In this document: piece after piece, positions 34,563 to 43,520 of the stretch
Layout of the letters: each line of letters begins with the position of its first letter
How positions within the stretch are numbered: position 1 is the first letter of the stretch
NCBI RefSeq assembly: GCF_034119865.1
Contig: NZ_CP139421.1
Location: forward strand, 5,062,501 to 5,126,500
DNA length: 64,000 nt
Source: Algoriphagus sp. NG3
GTDB taxonomy: Bacteria > Bacteroidota > Bacteroidia > Cytophagales > Cyclobacteriaceae
Direction of reading: 5' to 3'
Program-made: the position numbers and the translations under genes
The notes under the pieces: generated by a model
Database searches by the model: none
What the model was told of the DNA's origin: nothing
Seen by the model: the letters and a program-made list of their open reading frames with translations, nothing else

Positions 34563-35978
34563 ATGACCGGAGATCACGAGCATGATTGGGAAAATGACAA
34601 GAAGCTTGTAGAGCGATTTGAAAATTCCCTGCAATCCAATCTGGACCTTTACTTTGAAGAAGAGGAATTGGAGGATATTATCCGATTTTACTTTGACCAG
34701 CAGAAGTTTCTGAAAGCTCTGCGCGCATCTGAGTTTTCGTTAGAGAGATTTCCGTTTTCTGTGGAGATCAAACTCCTGAAAGCGCAGTGCCTTATCTTCA
34801 ATGATGAGATGGAGGAAGGTCTGGATATATTGGAAAACATCAACAATATTTCCCCCAACAACGAAGAGATAATCTTGGCTTTGGCCAATGCCTATATTCT
34901 TGCCGGATCCCCAAAGGATGGAATCACCCTACTTGAAAATTTTCTTCCACTGGCGGAAGATAAAGCAGAGGTATTTTATTCCCTTGGAAACCTATATCGC
35001 GTTCAGGACAATAATGAAAGAGCGAGTTATTACTTCAAAGAAGCCGTAAAAAACCGGATTAATCACGAAGATGCCCTATTCCAGTTGGCGATGATCACTG
35101 AAGAAGAGGGTTCTTTTGACGAAATCCTGGATTTCTATCAGGAGTTTATCGACCAAGACCCATACAGTGCAGGCGCGTGGTATAATTTAGGGGTGGTATA
35201 TAATCGTCTTGGAAGGTTTGAAGAAGCAATCAAGGCTTATGACTATGCCATTTTGATTGACGATTCGTTCGCTTCAGCCTATTTCAACCTGGGCAATGCG
35301 CTGATGAATACAGAGCAATATGAGCTTGCTTTGGAAGCCTATCAAAATACCATTAACTGTGAAGGTGCCAATGCCGAAAACTGTTGCTATATGGGTTCAG
35401 CTTATGAAAAGCTGAATAAAATGGAAGAGGCTTTTAAGTATTTCAAAAAGGCAGCCAAGTTCGATGAAGAGTATGACGACGCTTGGTTTGGCTTAGGAAT
35501 GTGCATGCTGAAGAAGGAAAAGTACTTTGAAGCCATACATTATTTTAAAAAAGCATTAAATCTCACAAAAGAAAATTATAATTATTGGATAGGACTCGCA
35601 GATGCGGAATTTCATCTTGGCAACATGCAGGCCAGCTCTGAAGCTTACGAAGAAGCGATCAATTTAGAGCCGGGTATTGTAGAAGCCTATGTAAATCTGG
35701 CACTTATCTATTTTAATCAGAACCGATTCGAGGAAGCAATCGACGTGACGCGCGAGGGAATCGAGGAACTTCCAGAAGAGGCAGGGTTATATTATCGCCT
35801 GGTAGTGTACCTGATCAAAATGGGCAATTACAAGGAGGCGTTTTCATTTTTGGAAATTGGGTTAACTTTGAACTTTGAAAAGCATACCGTCATGTATGAT
35901 ATGATGCCTGAGCTGAAACAGCAAAAGGCCTTATACAAGATTATTGCCCAATTCCGAGAGGAAAATCTCGAGTCTTAA
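34563..35978 (+). CDS. TPR repeat protein
   Basis: The 471-residue protein is a chain of about eleven tetratricopeptide repeats with the usual W-x-x-L-G/A-x-x-Y...A-x-x-x-Y/F-x-x-A-I/L-x-x-P spacing; clear units are AGAWYNLGVVYNRLGRFEEA, ASAYFNLGNALMNTEQYELA and DAWFGLGMCMLKKEKYFEA. It has no signal peptide or membrane segment, so it is a cytoplasmic scaffold. It is strongly acidic. TPR proteins of this size are common in Cytophagales next to core metabolic genes; the partner is unknown. The stop codon is 17 bp before the ComA-like gene, so the two are probably co-transcribed. Confidence 0.88.
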   Translation: MTGDHEHDWENDKKLVERFENSLQSNLDLYFEEEELEDIIRFYFDQQKFLKALRASEFSLERFPFSVEIKLLKAQCLIFNDEMEEGLDILENINNISPNNEEIILALANAYILAGSPKDGITLLENFLPLAEDKAEVFYSLGNLYRVQDNNERASYYFKEAVKNRINHEDALFQLAMITEEEGSFDEILDFYQEFIDQDPYSAGAWYNLGVVYNRLGRFEEAIKAYDYAILIDDSFASAYFNLGNALMNTEQYELALEAYQNTINCEGANAENCCYMGSAYEKLNKMEEAFKYFKKAAKFDEEYDDAWFGLGMCMLKKEKYFEAIHYFKKALNLTKENYNYWIGLADAEFHLGNMQASSEAYEEAINLEPGIVEAYVNLALIYFNQNRFEEAIDVTREGIEELPEEAGLYYRLVVYLIKMGNYKEAFSFLEIGLTLNFEKHTVMYDMMPELKQQKALYKIIAQFREENLES

Positions 35979-35994
35979 CATTAAAACCTCGCTA

Positions 35995-36765
35995 ATGAAT
36001 TATGAGCTGAATAATATCCCTGTTCGGACTGAAAAGCCACGAACCAAAGGATTTACCATGGCCATGGACAAAGGCCTAAGCCTACGTGCCACAGAAGATT
36101 TTGTTGATAGCTGTTCCGATTTTGTAGATATAGTAAAATTAGGCTGGGCTACTTCTTATGTAACCAAAAACCTAACTCAAAAATTAGCCATTTATAAGGA
36201 GGCAGGAATTCCTGTTTACTTAGGTGGTACGCTTTTCGAAGCCTTTATCGTACGGGGACAGTTTGAAGATTATAGAAAAGTATTGGATAAATATGACCTT
36301 TCCTTTGCGGAAGTTTCGGATGGATCTATTTCCCTTAACCACGACAAGAAGTGCGAATATATCTCTACCCTGGCAAAGCAAGTTACTGTACTGTCTGAAG
36401 TAGGATCGAAAGACGCTGCCAAAATAATTCCTCCCTATAAGTGGATCGAGCAGATGCAGACTGAACTGGATGCAGGTGCATGGAAAGTAATCGGTGAAGC
36501 TAGAGAGGGCGGTAATGTGGGTCTTTTCAGAGATTCAGGAGAAGTAAGACAGGGACTGGTAGAGGAAATACTCACTCAGATCCCTGAAGAGCGGATCATC
36601 TGGGAAGCTCCTATCAAATCTCAGCAAGTTTGGTTTATCAAGCTGATCGGTGCAAATGTGAACCTGGGTAATATCAGTCCTTCTGAAATAATTCCTTTGG
36701 AAACAATCAGATTGGGACTGAGAGGTGATACTTTTGATCACTTCTTGGGTGAAATCAAATTATAA
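35995..36765 (+). CDS. Phosphosulfolactate synthase-like protein (ComA family)
   Basis: ComA adds sulfite to phosphoenolpyruvate to make phosphosulfolactate. The 256-residue protein matches the family over its length: KPRTKGFTMAMDKGLSL, DFVDIVKLGWATSYVT, GTLFEAFIVRGQFEDY, the AKIIPPYKWIEQM region, REGGNVGLF and the final WEAPIKSQQVWFIKLIGANV. The start at ATG 35995 fits the family; a longer frame to 35944 overlaps the TPR gene. The coenzyme M pathway is absent in Bacteroidota, but a source of sulfonated C3 units is needed for sulfonolipids, which Algoriphagus-type bacteria make; that link is inference. Plant and bacterial homologues also include heat-tolerance proteins of unproven activity. 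Confidence 0.85.
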   Translation: MNYELNNIPVRTEKPRTKGFTMAMDKGLSLRATEDFVDSCSDFVDIVKLGWATSYVTKNLTQKLAIYKEAGIPVYLGGTLFEAFIVRGQFEDYRKVLDKYDLSFAEVSDGSISLNHDKKCEYISTLAKQVTVLSEVGSKDAAKIIPPYKWIEQMQTELDAGAWKVIGEAREGGNVGLFRDSGEVRQGLVEEILTQIPEERIIWEAPIKSQQVWFIKLIGANVNLGNISPSEIIPLETIRLGLRGDTFDHFLGEIKL

Positions 36766-36783
36766 TATAACTCAACTTATTAC

Positions 36784-36818
36784 AGGCTGATTGGACTATT
36801 CCGGTCAGCCTTTATTTT
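36784..36818 (+). terminator. Terminator between the ComA-like gene and DUF368
   Basis: AGGCTGATTGG pairs with CCGGTCAGCCT (two G-U) around a 6-base loop, followed by TTATTTTT. The hairpin ends just before the DUF368 start codon at 36824. Confidence 0.65.
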
Positions 36819-36823
36819 TGACC

Positions 36824-37759
36824 ATGGATTTTATCAGAAAACACGTGCTCACTTATCTCAAAGGTATGGGGATGGGAGCTGCAGACATAGTTCCTGGAGT
36901 ATCGGGCGGATCGATCGCCTTGATCACAGGGATCTACGAGGAGTTGCTTGAAAGCATCAATTCTTTTAATGGGGACAATCTAAAGCTTTTGCTCAAGTTT
37001 GAATTTAAAGCTTTTTTCCAGGCTGTAAACGGAGTTTTTTTGCTCAGCTTATTTTTGGGGATTATGACAAGTGTCTTTTCCCTTTCCAAGCTGATTACTT
37101 ACCTGATGGCGGAGCACCCCATTCCTTTGTGGTCTTTTTTCTGCGGTTTGATATTGATTGCGGCTTTTCTGATTTTGAAAGACATCAAGAAATGGAGTTT
37201 CGGCGTGGTCGTAGCACTTGTAGTAGGCACTATAGCGGCATACTATATCACTGAATTGCCGCCTACCAGCAGTCCTGATGCACTTTGGTTTACTTTTGTG
37301 GCTGGAGCGATTGCGATTTGCGCTATGATTTTGCCAGGGATAAGCGGGAGCTTTATTCTATTGATATTGGGAAAATATGAATCAGTGCTGCAAGCTGTCT
37401 CAGAACGGGATTTCCTTACGTTGGCAGTATTTGCATTAGGCTGTATCGTAGGCCTTCTATCTTTCAGCAGGGTTATTTCATGGTTGCTGAAGCGATATTA
37501 CTCCCTTACGATAGGTTTATTGTCTGGCTTTATGCTTGGATCTATTAATAAGCTTTGGCCTTGGAAGATAGTCACTGCCTATCGCACCTCATCCAGTGGG
37601 GAAGAAAAGCCCTTTCTGACAGAAAATCTTCTTCCGGGGGAATATATGCAGCAAACAGGTTTAGAACCTCAGATTATGCTAGCTTTAGCGGCCTTTCTGA
37701 TAGGAATTGTTTTAGTATATGGTATAGACCGTCTAGCGGCATATTTGAAAAAATCATGA
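36824..37759 (+). CDS. DUF368 family polyprenyl-phosphate (undecaprenyl phosphate) transporter
   Basis: The 311-residue membrane protein has about eight to ten helices and the DUF368 signature GMGMGAADIVPGVSGGSIAL at about 13-32, repeated in weaker form as AICAMILPGISGSFILLILG. DUF368 proteins are now known to recycle the lipid carrier undecaprenyl phosphate across the inner membrane for peptidoglycan and polysaccharide synthesis. I start at the ATG at 36824, since a TTG-initiated frame from 36791 adds only an unrelated leader within the terminator hairpin. The gene overlaps aroE by four bases (ATGA), so the two are coupled. Confidence 0.9.
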   Translation: MDFIRKHVLTYLKGMGMGAADIVPGVSGGSIALITGIYEELLESINSFNGDNLKLLLKFEFKAFFQAVNGVFLLSLFLGIMTSVFSLSKLITYLMAEHPIPLWSFFCGLILIAAFLILKDIKKWSFGVVVALVVGTIAAYYITELPPTSSPDALWFTFVAGAIAICAMILPGISGSFILLILGKYESVLQAVSERDFLTLAVFALGCIVGLLSFSRVISWLLKRYYSLTIGLLSGFMLGSINKLWPWKIVTAYRTSSSGEEKPFLTENLLPGEYMQQTGLEPQIMLALAAFLIGIVLVYGIDRLAAYLKKS

Positions 37760-38493
37760 GAAAATTCGGATTAATAGGACACCCACTTTCACATTCTTTC
37801 TCTAAAAAGTATTTTACTGAGAAATTTGAAAAAGAGGGTATTGAAGGATGTACTTATGGATTATATGATATTCCCAATGCCCAAGAACTGGAAGATATTC
37901 TTGAAGAAAACCCGGAAATAGAGGGCATCAACGTCACTATTCCCCATAAGGAAGATGTGATCGCATTGATGGATGACTTAGAGGAAACGTGTGAAGAAAT
38001 AGGAGCCGTCAACTGCATACATATTAAGGACGGTGTCCGGACTGGATATAACACCGACTACATCGGTTTTAAGAATTCTCTTATCCCTTGGCTTGGAGCT
38101 GTCAAAACCAAAGCATTAGTACTAGGCACTGGTGGAGCTTCTAAGGCTATCAAGCAGGCCTTGTATGATCTGGAAATAGAATTCTTGAATGTTTCCCGAT
38201 CTGAAGATGAAGATCAGATCACCTATGAGGATTTGGCTGCTGATCCAGAGATCATGAATACCCACAAGCTGATCATCAATACTACCCCACTAGGGATGTA
38301 TCCGAATGTGGAAGGGATACCAGCCATTCCGGTGGAGCAGTTTACCCCTGGACACTTTGTGTATGATCTGGTGTATAATCCTTCGGAGACCACCCTGATG
38401 AAAGCCTGCCTGGATGCCGGGGGCAAAGCAAAAAATGGCCATGAAATGCTTATCCTTCAAGCTGAAGCATCTTGGGATATCTGGAATTCATAA
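37756..38493 (+). CDS. aroE: Shikimate dehydrogenase
   Basis: AroE reduces 3-dehydroshikimate to shikimate with NADPH in aromatic amino acid synthesis. The 245-residue protein starts KFGLIGHPLSHSFS (Ser residues binding shikimate), has the catalytic Lys in NVTIPHKEDV, the Asp of GAVNCIHI...GYNTDYIGF, the NADP-binding GTGGASKAIKQAL, and the closing GHEMLILQAEASWDIW. It is about 30 residues shorter than the E. coli enzyme, which is normal for Bacteroidota. The true start is the ATG at 37756 overlapping the DUF368 stop; a longer frame upstream is a shadow of that gene. Confidence 0.95.
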   Translation: MRKFGLIGHPLSHSFSKKYFTEKFEKEGIEGCTYGLYDIPNAQELEDILEENPEIEGINVTIPHKEDVIALMDDLEETCEEIGAVNCIHIKDGVRTGYNTDYIGFKNSLIPWLGAVKTKALVLGTGGASKAIKQALYDLEIEFLNVSRSEDEDQITYEDLAADPEIMNTHKLIINTTPLGMYPNVEGIPAIPVEQFTPGHFVYDLVYNPSETTLMKACLDAGGKAKNGHEMLILQAEASWDIWNS

Positions 38494-38512
38494 AAGCTGG
38501 AAGACAGAGGAT

Positions 38513-38530
38513 TTGACTTCGCTCAGTACA
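38513..38530. repeat. Half copy of the TTCGACTTCGCTCAG repeat
   Basis: TTGACTTCGCTCAGTACA matches the arms of the repeats at 59819-59868 and 62556-62625. Only one arm is seen here, 75 bp upstream of an orphan gene. Confidence 0.5.
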
Positions 38531-38586
38531 AGTGAAGTGTCACCGAAGAAGTGTTAATACAGGTATTGTAGAGCATTTATAACTAA

Positions 38587-38928
38587 ATGAAAAATTTGGA
38601 CATCCTTCAAATCAAAGCTCAACTCAATAGAGGAAAAAGTGTTGAACAGTTTTTAGGAACTGGCAAAAGCGGTTTACACGAAATACTGAAATGGATTGAA
38701 ATAAGACCTGAAAAGGAATCATTCACCCTTGTTTATCACGAAGTGTTTAATGACGCTGACGAAGGAATTGAGAGCATTTACAACTATTCCTATGTTGTAC
38801 CAGATGACCTTTATGGAAAGGATATAACTGAATCAAAAAGCGTTGAGGAAATTCTTAATAAGGCTCAATCTATATTTGGGAATGGCAATTTCTATAATGA
38901 AGGATTTTTAGACGAAATCATAAAATAA
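38587..38928 (+). CDS. Uncharacterised 113-residue protein
   Basis: The protein is soluble, acidic and of mixed helix and strand (first helix ILQIKAQLNRGKSVEQFLG, then EILKWIEIRPEKESFTLVYH and NYSYVVPDDLYG). No family is recognised. Size, charge and aromatic content would fit a small immunity protein or a single-domain cargo protein, but nothing proves that. By eye the gene is more AT-rich than aroE and purU on either side. A half repeat (TTCGACTTCGCTCAG family) lies just upstream and a short direct repeat CGGTCTACAA in tandem lies just downstream (38932-38952). These signs suggest it was added to the region. Confidence 0.6.
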   Translation: MKNLDILQIKAQLNRGKSVEQFLGTGKSGLHEILKWIEIRPEKESFTLVYHEVFNDADEGIESIYNYSYVVPDDLYGKDITESKSVEEILNKAQSIFGNGNFYNEGFLDEIIK

Positions 38929-39042
38929 AACGGTCTACAACCGGTCTACAAAAAAACCTAAACTGTATTAAAATTCAGTTAAGACAAGCGTTGCCACAAA
39001 TAAAGCCACTTTAATCCTAACAGGTAAGCAAACTATCAAACT

Positions 39043-39897
39043 ATGAAAAAAGCCATACTCATTATTCAATGCCCTGACCAAAAAGGGATTGTAGCGGAAG
39101 TGTCACGATTCCTTTATTCCCATGAAGGTAATATCCTGGAAGTAGATCAGCATGTAGATGAGGAAATGGGCATGTTTTTTATGAGGGCAGCTTGGGAACT
39201 GGATTCTTTTTCCTTGCAAAAAGACGAGATTGCCGAACGGTTTAAGCAAGAAGTCGGGGATCGTTTTAAGATGGATTTCAAACTTCATTTTAATTTCCCA
39301 AAGCCTCGGATGGCAATTTTTGTGAGTAAATTATCCCACTGTTTGTTTGATATTTTAGGCAGACATCATGCCGGACAATTAGATGTGGAAATCCCTCTGG
39401 TGGTTTCAAACCATCAAAATCTGAAAAGTATAGTGGAGGCATTTGGGATCCCATTCTATCATGTGGCGATTTCAGCAGAGAACAAGGCCGCTGCAGAGGA
39501 GAGTCAGCTTGATTTGATGAAGACTCACCAGATTGATTTTGTGGTTTTGGCTAGGTACATGCAGATTCTTTCAGCAGACTTTATTAAGCATTTTCCTAAC
39601 CGAATCATCAATATACACCATTCATTTTTACCGGCATTTGTAGGTGCCAGACCATATCATGCAGCGTACGAGCGAGGTGTGAAGATCATAGGAGCGACTG
39701 CCCATTATGTGACCGAAGAGCTGGACGCCGGACCCATCATAGAGCAGGAAGTAGCTAGGGTGAGGCATCACAATACGGTGTCAGAACTGGTGCAAATCGG
39801 ACAGGATGTGGAGAAAATGGTGCTTTCCAAAGCCATTAAATACCACTTGGAGCGCAAGGTAATGCCGATCCGTAACAAGACGGTGATTTTCTACTAA
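39043..39897 (+). CDS. purU: Formyltetrahydrofolate deformylase
   Basis: PurU hydrolyses 10-formyltetrahydrofolate to formate and tetrahydrofolate, balancing one-carbon pools and feeding purine synthesis. The 284-residue protein has an N-terminal ACT domain (about 1-80, starting AILIIQCPDQKGIVAEV) and a formyltransferase-type catalytic domain with LSADFI, the catalytic Asn-His-Asp set in RIINIHHSFLPAF and GATAHYVTEELDAGPIIEQ. All key residues appear present. Its 3' end overlaps alr tail-to-tail by four bases. glyA, another one-carbon gene, lies 18 kb away in this window. Confidence 0.96.
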   Translation: MKKAILIIQCPDQKGIVAEVSRFLYSHEGNILEVDQHVDEEMGMFFMRAAWELDSFSLQKDEIAERFKQEVGDRFKMDFKLHFNFPKPRMAIFVSKLSHCLFDILGRHHAGQLDVEIPLVVSNHQNLKSIVEAFGIPFYHVAISAENKAAAEESQLDLMKTHQIDFVVLARYMQILSADFIKHFPNRIINIHHSFLPAFVGARPYHAAYERGVKIIGATAHYVTEELDAGPIIEQEVARVRHHNTVSELVQIGQDVEKMVLSKAIKYHLERKVMPIRNKTVIFY

Positions 39898-41048
39898 GGG
39901 ATAATTATCCGTGGTATGTCCTTCGGCAGCCTGGTAAGCATTTCATAGTTAACCATCTGGGTTGATTCGGAAAATGAGGCAACGGTAATTTCTTTTCCGC
40001 CTTGCTTTCCTATAAGAACTACTTCATCGCCGATATTCAGGTCTTTTATTTTCCCTACATTCACCGCAATGGCATTCATGGTTACTGTACCGACTACCTG
40101 ACAATATTGTCCTTTGATCAGTACCATTCCCTGATTGCTCAGCAACCGGCTGTAGCCATGCCCATACCCCACAGGAACGATAGCCAGACGGATATTCTCC
40201 AATGCCATATAGCTATTGCCATAGCCTACAAATTCCCCTGTTTTCACTTGTTTCAGACTCATGATTGTGCTTTTCCAGGTGATGAGGCGCTTTAAAGGAT
40301 TCTTATTTCCCTTTGGAAGGGAGTTTAGCTTGGCAAAGAAAGTTTCTTTGGTCGGCCAAAAACCATAGCCTGCGATGCCAATCCTTACCATATCCATGAT
40401 GGTTTCAGGAAAAATAAGGGTGGCGGCAGAGCATGCCGTATGATAGGTTTTGAAAGCTATATCTTGGTCGGTAAAAAAGTCCCTGAACTCCTGATATCTA
40501 GCGATCTGGTTTTTTACTCTGACAAAATTGCTCACCGATTCCGCACCTGCATAGTGGGTACAAAGTCCTTCTAAAGTGATGAATTGATTGTTCTTTTGAA
40601 GTAATCCGGCAAGTTTTTCCCGCTGATCCCAATCAAAGCCAGTCCTGTGAAAGCCTGTTTCTACTTCGATATGAACTTTGGCAGGTATTCCTATTTCCTT
40701 AGAGACAGAGATAGCACGATTCAGTCTTTCAAAATCGAACACATAAAAGCTGATTCCTGTCTTTATCAGTTTTTCCAGTTCTTCCAGGTGAAGCATACCC
40801 AGAATCATTATTTCTGAACCTTTTTTTGATTTTTCCCATACTTCCCATGCTTCGTCTGAGCTAAATGCACTGAAGTGTCTGATTCCAGCTTTTTCAGCTA
40901 TTTCTACCATTTGATGGATACCGTGTCCGTAGGCATTACCTTTTACTACAGCTGAGATTACGGGATTAGGCCCTATTTCAGAGCGTATATAACGTATGTT
41001 TTGTCTGTAAGCTTTAGCACTGATTTCAAGTGTGGATGTTGCAATCAT
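39894..41048 (-). CDS. alr: Alanine racemase
   Basis: Alr makes D-alanine for peptidoglycan with pyridoxal phosphate. The 384-residue protein is the normal stand-alone type. The PLP lysine is in AVVKGNAYGHG (about 33-43), the second catalytic base is the Tyr in RIGIAGYGFWP, and the Arg-rich and C-terminal barrel motifs PVGYGHGYSR and GTVTMNAIAV are present. It is not fused to MurF as in some Bacteroidota. It overlaps purU convergently by four bases. Together with anmK further on, it belongs to cell-wall metabolism. Confidence 0.95.
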   Translation of the reverse strand: MIATSTLEISAKAYRQNIRYIRSEIGPNPVISAVVKGNAYGHGIHQMVEIAEKAGIRHFSAFSSDEAWEVWEKSKKGSEIMILGMLHLEELEKLIKTGISFYVFDFERLNRAISVSKEIGIPAKVHIEVETGFHRTGFDWDQREKLAGLLQKNNQFITLEGLCTHYAGAESVSNFVRVKNQIARYQEFRDFFTDQDIAFKTYHTACSAATLIFPETIMDMVRIGIAGYGFWPTKETFFAKLNSLPKGNKNPLKRLITWKSTIMSLKQVKTGEFVGYGNSYMALENIRLAIVPVGYGHGYSRLLSNQGMVLIKGQYCQVVGTVTMNAIAVNVGKIKDLNIGDEVVLIGKQGGKEITVASFSESTQMVNYEMLTRLPKDIPRIIIP

Positions 41049-41227
41049 TTTAATCTGTCAATTGAAGTCAGAAAGTAAGCCTCTCTGCCTCCTTATCCCA
41101 ATACTTGATTAATTTTATTGCATAAATTTATTCTTATGATTCACGTTTCATCTCCGGGTCATATCGTGTAGTGATAATCACTTTCCAGTCTTTCAACAAG
41201 TTTGACCACTCAAAAATACAATAACCA

Positions 41228-41815
41228 ATGAAAAATACTTTTCAAGTTTCAGATCAAAAGCCCAGATGTCCTTGGTGTATGGGGTTTGAAGAATATGTCA
41301 TCTATCACGATAATGAGTGGGGAGTGCCGGTTTGGGATGACCGGGTTCATTTTGAGTTTTTGATTTTAGAGTCTGCCCAGGCTGGATTGAGCTGGGCTAC
41401 TATCCTGAAAAAGAGAGAAGGGTATCGCAGAGCTTTTGCAGACTTTGATTACGAAACTGTGGCAGAATTCCCAGAAAGCTATGTGCAGGAATTGCTGCAG
41501 GATTCTGGTATCATCAGAAACGTGCTGAAAATCCGTGCGGCGATCAACAATGCAAAGCGTTTTATGGAGGTTCAGAGGGAGTTTGGCTCTTTTTCTAATT
41601 ACATCTGGGGATTTGTCGGTGGTAAGCCCATTCAAAACCGTCTCTCCTCAATGAGCGAAGCTCAAGCAACCACCAAGGAGTCCGATCTGCTGGCCAAAGA
41701 CCTGAAGAAGCGCGGGTTCAAATTTCTAGGCAGTACCACGGTCTATGCACATATGCAGGCTACTGGGCTGGTGAATGACCATCTTGAATCTTGTTTTAGG
41801 TATAGAGAAGTGTAG
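41228..41815 (+). CDS. tag: DNA-3-methyladenine glycosylase I
   Basis: Tag removes 3-methyladenine from alkylated DNA. The 195-residue protein has all the family features: the N-terminal RCPWC zinc cysteine, YHDNEWGVP with a zinc His, the catalytic Glu in LILESAQAGLSWATIL, the helix NVLKIRAAINNAKRF, and the C-terminal zinc ligands His and Cys in HMQATGLVNDHLESC. Start at ATG 41228, some 180 bp from alr in divergent orientation. It ends three bases before the stop codon of the convergent nhaD gene, with no visible terminator between them. Confidence 0.96.
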   Translation: MKNTFQVSDQKPRCPWCMGFEEYVIYHDNEWGVPVWDDRVHFEFLILESAQAGLSWATILKKREGYRRAFADFDYETVAEFPESYVQELLQDSGIIRNVLKIRAAINNAKRFMEVQREFGSFSNYIWGFVGGKPIQNRLSSMSEAQATTKESDLLAKDLKKRGFKFLGSTTVYAHMQATGLVNDHLESCFRYREV

Positions 41816-41818
41816 TGC

Positions 41819-43339
41819 TTATACGAAAGCAAAGAATACCAGCCAAACCAAAAATAGCAGGGGTAGAAGAACAGGCAGGGAAAACCGGATGATATACCCA
41901 AAGAACGAGGGCATTTTGATACCGTTTTGCTCTGCGATGGATTTTACCATAAAGTTGGGGCCATTTCCTATGTAGGTCATGGCACCGAAGAATACCGATG
42001 CAATTGCAATAGCCATCAGTTCAAATGCAGAATCATGATAACCATCTGCTGCAAACTGACGAACCTCCTCAATATTGTTGATAGTGGCGCCCTTGGAAGC
42101 CATGGCTGCAGCAAGGAAGTTCAGGTATGTAGGGGCGTTGTCAAGAAAGCCTGACAGTATTCCCGTTCCCCAATAGAGTGTATTGTGGGAGATCATTGCC
42201 GCGCCATCAGGTGATTTGGCAAATGCGCCGACCAGCTCCAAAGCCGGCATCATAGTGCCAAATATCCCTATAAATATAAAGGCTACTTCGCGAATGGGCT
42301 CGAAGTTGAACTCATTGCCTTTTATGGCCCGCTGGTCGGCAAATCTGTAGGAGAAGAATGCTACTGAGAGCATGATGATTTCCCGTATATAAGAAAACTT
42401 CTGTCCGTCATAAACGATTGCAGGGACACCTTCTATTACATTCGGATCCAGGAATACGGAGCAGATAATGATAAACAACCAGCCAAAATTCTTAACTCCT
42501 ATAAGGGAAAGTTTATTGGTATAGGTGGTCGCTTCCAGTTCGGAATCATCATTGGCTCTTCCAAATCTTTTATCAACAAAATAGAAAATTATCGATAATA
42601 ATGTGAGCGCAAATAACCATGCCGGCCAGTTGTGTTCGAGCGTCCAGAAGAAAGGTATGCCTTTCAAAAAGCCTAAGAACAGGGGGGGATCGCCAATTGG
42701 TGTCAAAGAGCCTCCTACGTTGCTCACCATAAAGATGAAAAAGATGATATGGTATGCTTGAATGTTTCCCTTGTTTAGTCTGATAAATGGCCGTATCAAT
42801 AGCATGGAGGCTCCTGTAGTTCCGATCAGATTGGAAACCAATGCCCCGATGATCAACAAAGTAACATTAGCCAAAGGAGTGGCTTTCTTGTCAATTTCTA
42901 TCAGGATGCCCCCTGATGCTATGTACAAGGATGCCAGCAGGGCTATGAACTGGATATATTCTGCCAGGGCATGGACGGGGGCATGGACATTTCCTAGTAT
43001 AAATAAGTAATAGAAAACCACCAACAAGGCAAATCCAATTGCAATTTTCGGGTAGTTTTTATGCCAGAAATGCTCGTAAAACAGCGGGCCGGTGGCTATC
43101 ATCAGCAGAAGCGCTACAAAAGGGATGACCAGCCAAATCGGTGCTGTATGATGTCCATCATCTACTGCCTCCTCTACCAGATCATCATGAGGAGCTACCT
43201 GATCGGCATTTGCATGGTCAGCTTGCGCCAGATAGATGTACTCATTATCAGCAGTTTGGGCAAATGAAGAAGTGCTGTCAAGACCTCCAAAAAATATAAT
43301 TCCGAAAAGTAGCGCGAAACAAAAGATAAAGTTATTCAT
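41819..43339 (-). CDS. nhaD: Na+/H+ antiporter NhaD
   Basis: NhaD exports sodium in exchange for protons and fits a marine or halotolerant lifestyle. The 506-residue protein has an N-terminal signal-like segment (1-28, cleavage near FAQ), a hydrophilic stretch rich in His and Asp (about 38-65), and about twelve membrane helices. Family motifs include SNVGGSLTPIGDPPLFLGFL and, near the end, the helix pair around GFLDNAPTYLNF and AMTYIGNGPNFMVKSIAE, which are typical of the IT superfamily. The gene is monocistronic with 180 bp of free sequence upstream, in which I found no clear promoter. Confidence 0.93.
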   Translation of the reverse strand: MNNFIFCFALLFGIIFFGGLDSTSSFAQTADNEYIYLAQADHANADQVAPHDDLVEEAVDDGHHTAPIWLVIPFVALLLMIATGPLFYEHFWHKNYPKIAIGFALLVVFYYLFILGNVHAPVHALAEYIQFIALLASLYIASGGILIEIDKKATPLANVTLLIIGALVSNLIGTTGASMLLIRPFIRLNKGNIQAYHIIFFIFMVSNVGGSLTPIGDPPLFLGFLKGIPFFWTLEHNWPAWLFALTLLSIIFYFVDKRFGRANDDSELEATTYTNKLSLIGVKNFGWLFIIICSVFLDPNVIEGVPAIVYDGQKFSYIREIIMLSVAFFSYRFADQRAIKGNEFNFEPIREVAFIFIGIFGTMMPALELVGAFAKSPDGAAMISHNTLYWGTGILSGFLDNAPTYLNFLAAAMASKGATINNIEEVRQFAADGYHDSAFELMAIAIASVFFGAMTYIGNGPNFMVKSIAEQNGIKMPSFFGYIIRFSLPVLLPLLFLVWLVFFAFV

Positions 43340-43520
43340 TGAGTTAATAGGGTGTGCTTAGTGTTCTTTTCGGTTAATTTAAGCAAATATTTGATTGATG
43401 GAAATTCTGGCTGGCTTCTGCTAAACTACAGATTTTGCCTGATTCAGCACAATAGATACATGCGATCCTGATGGATTTAATCAAAAATTAACGCCATCAG
43501 GTCAAAGGCAAAGAATAGTT

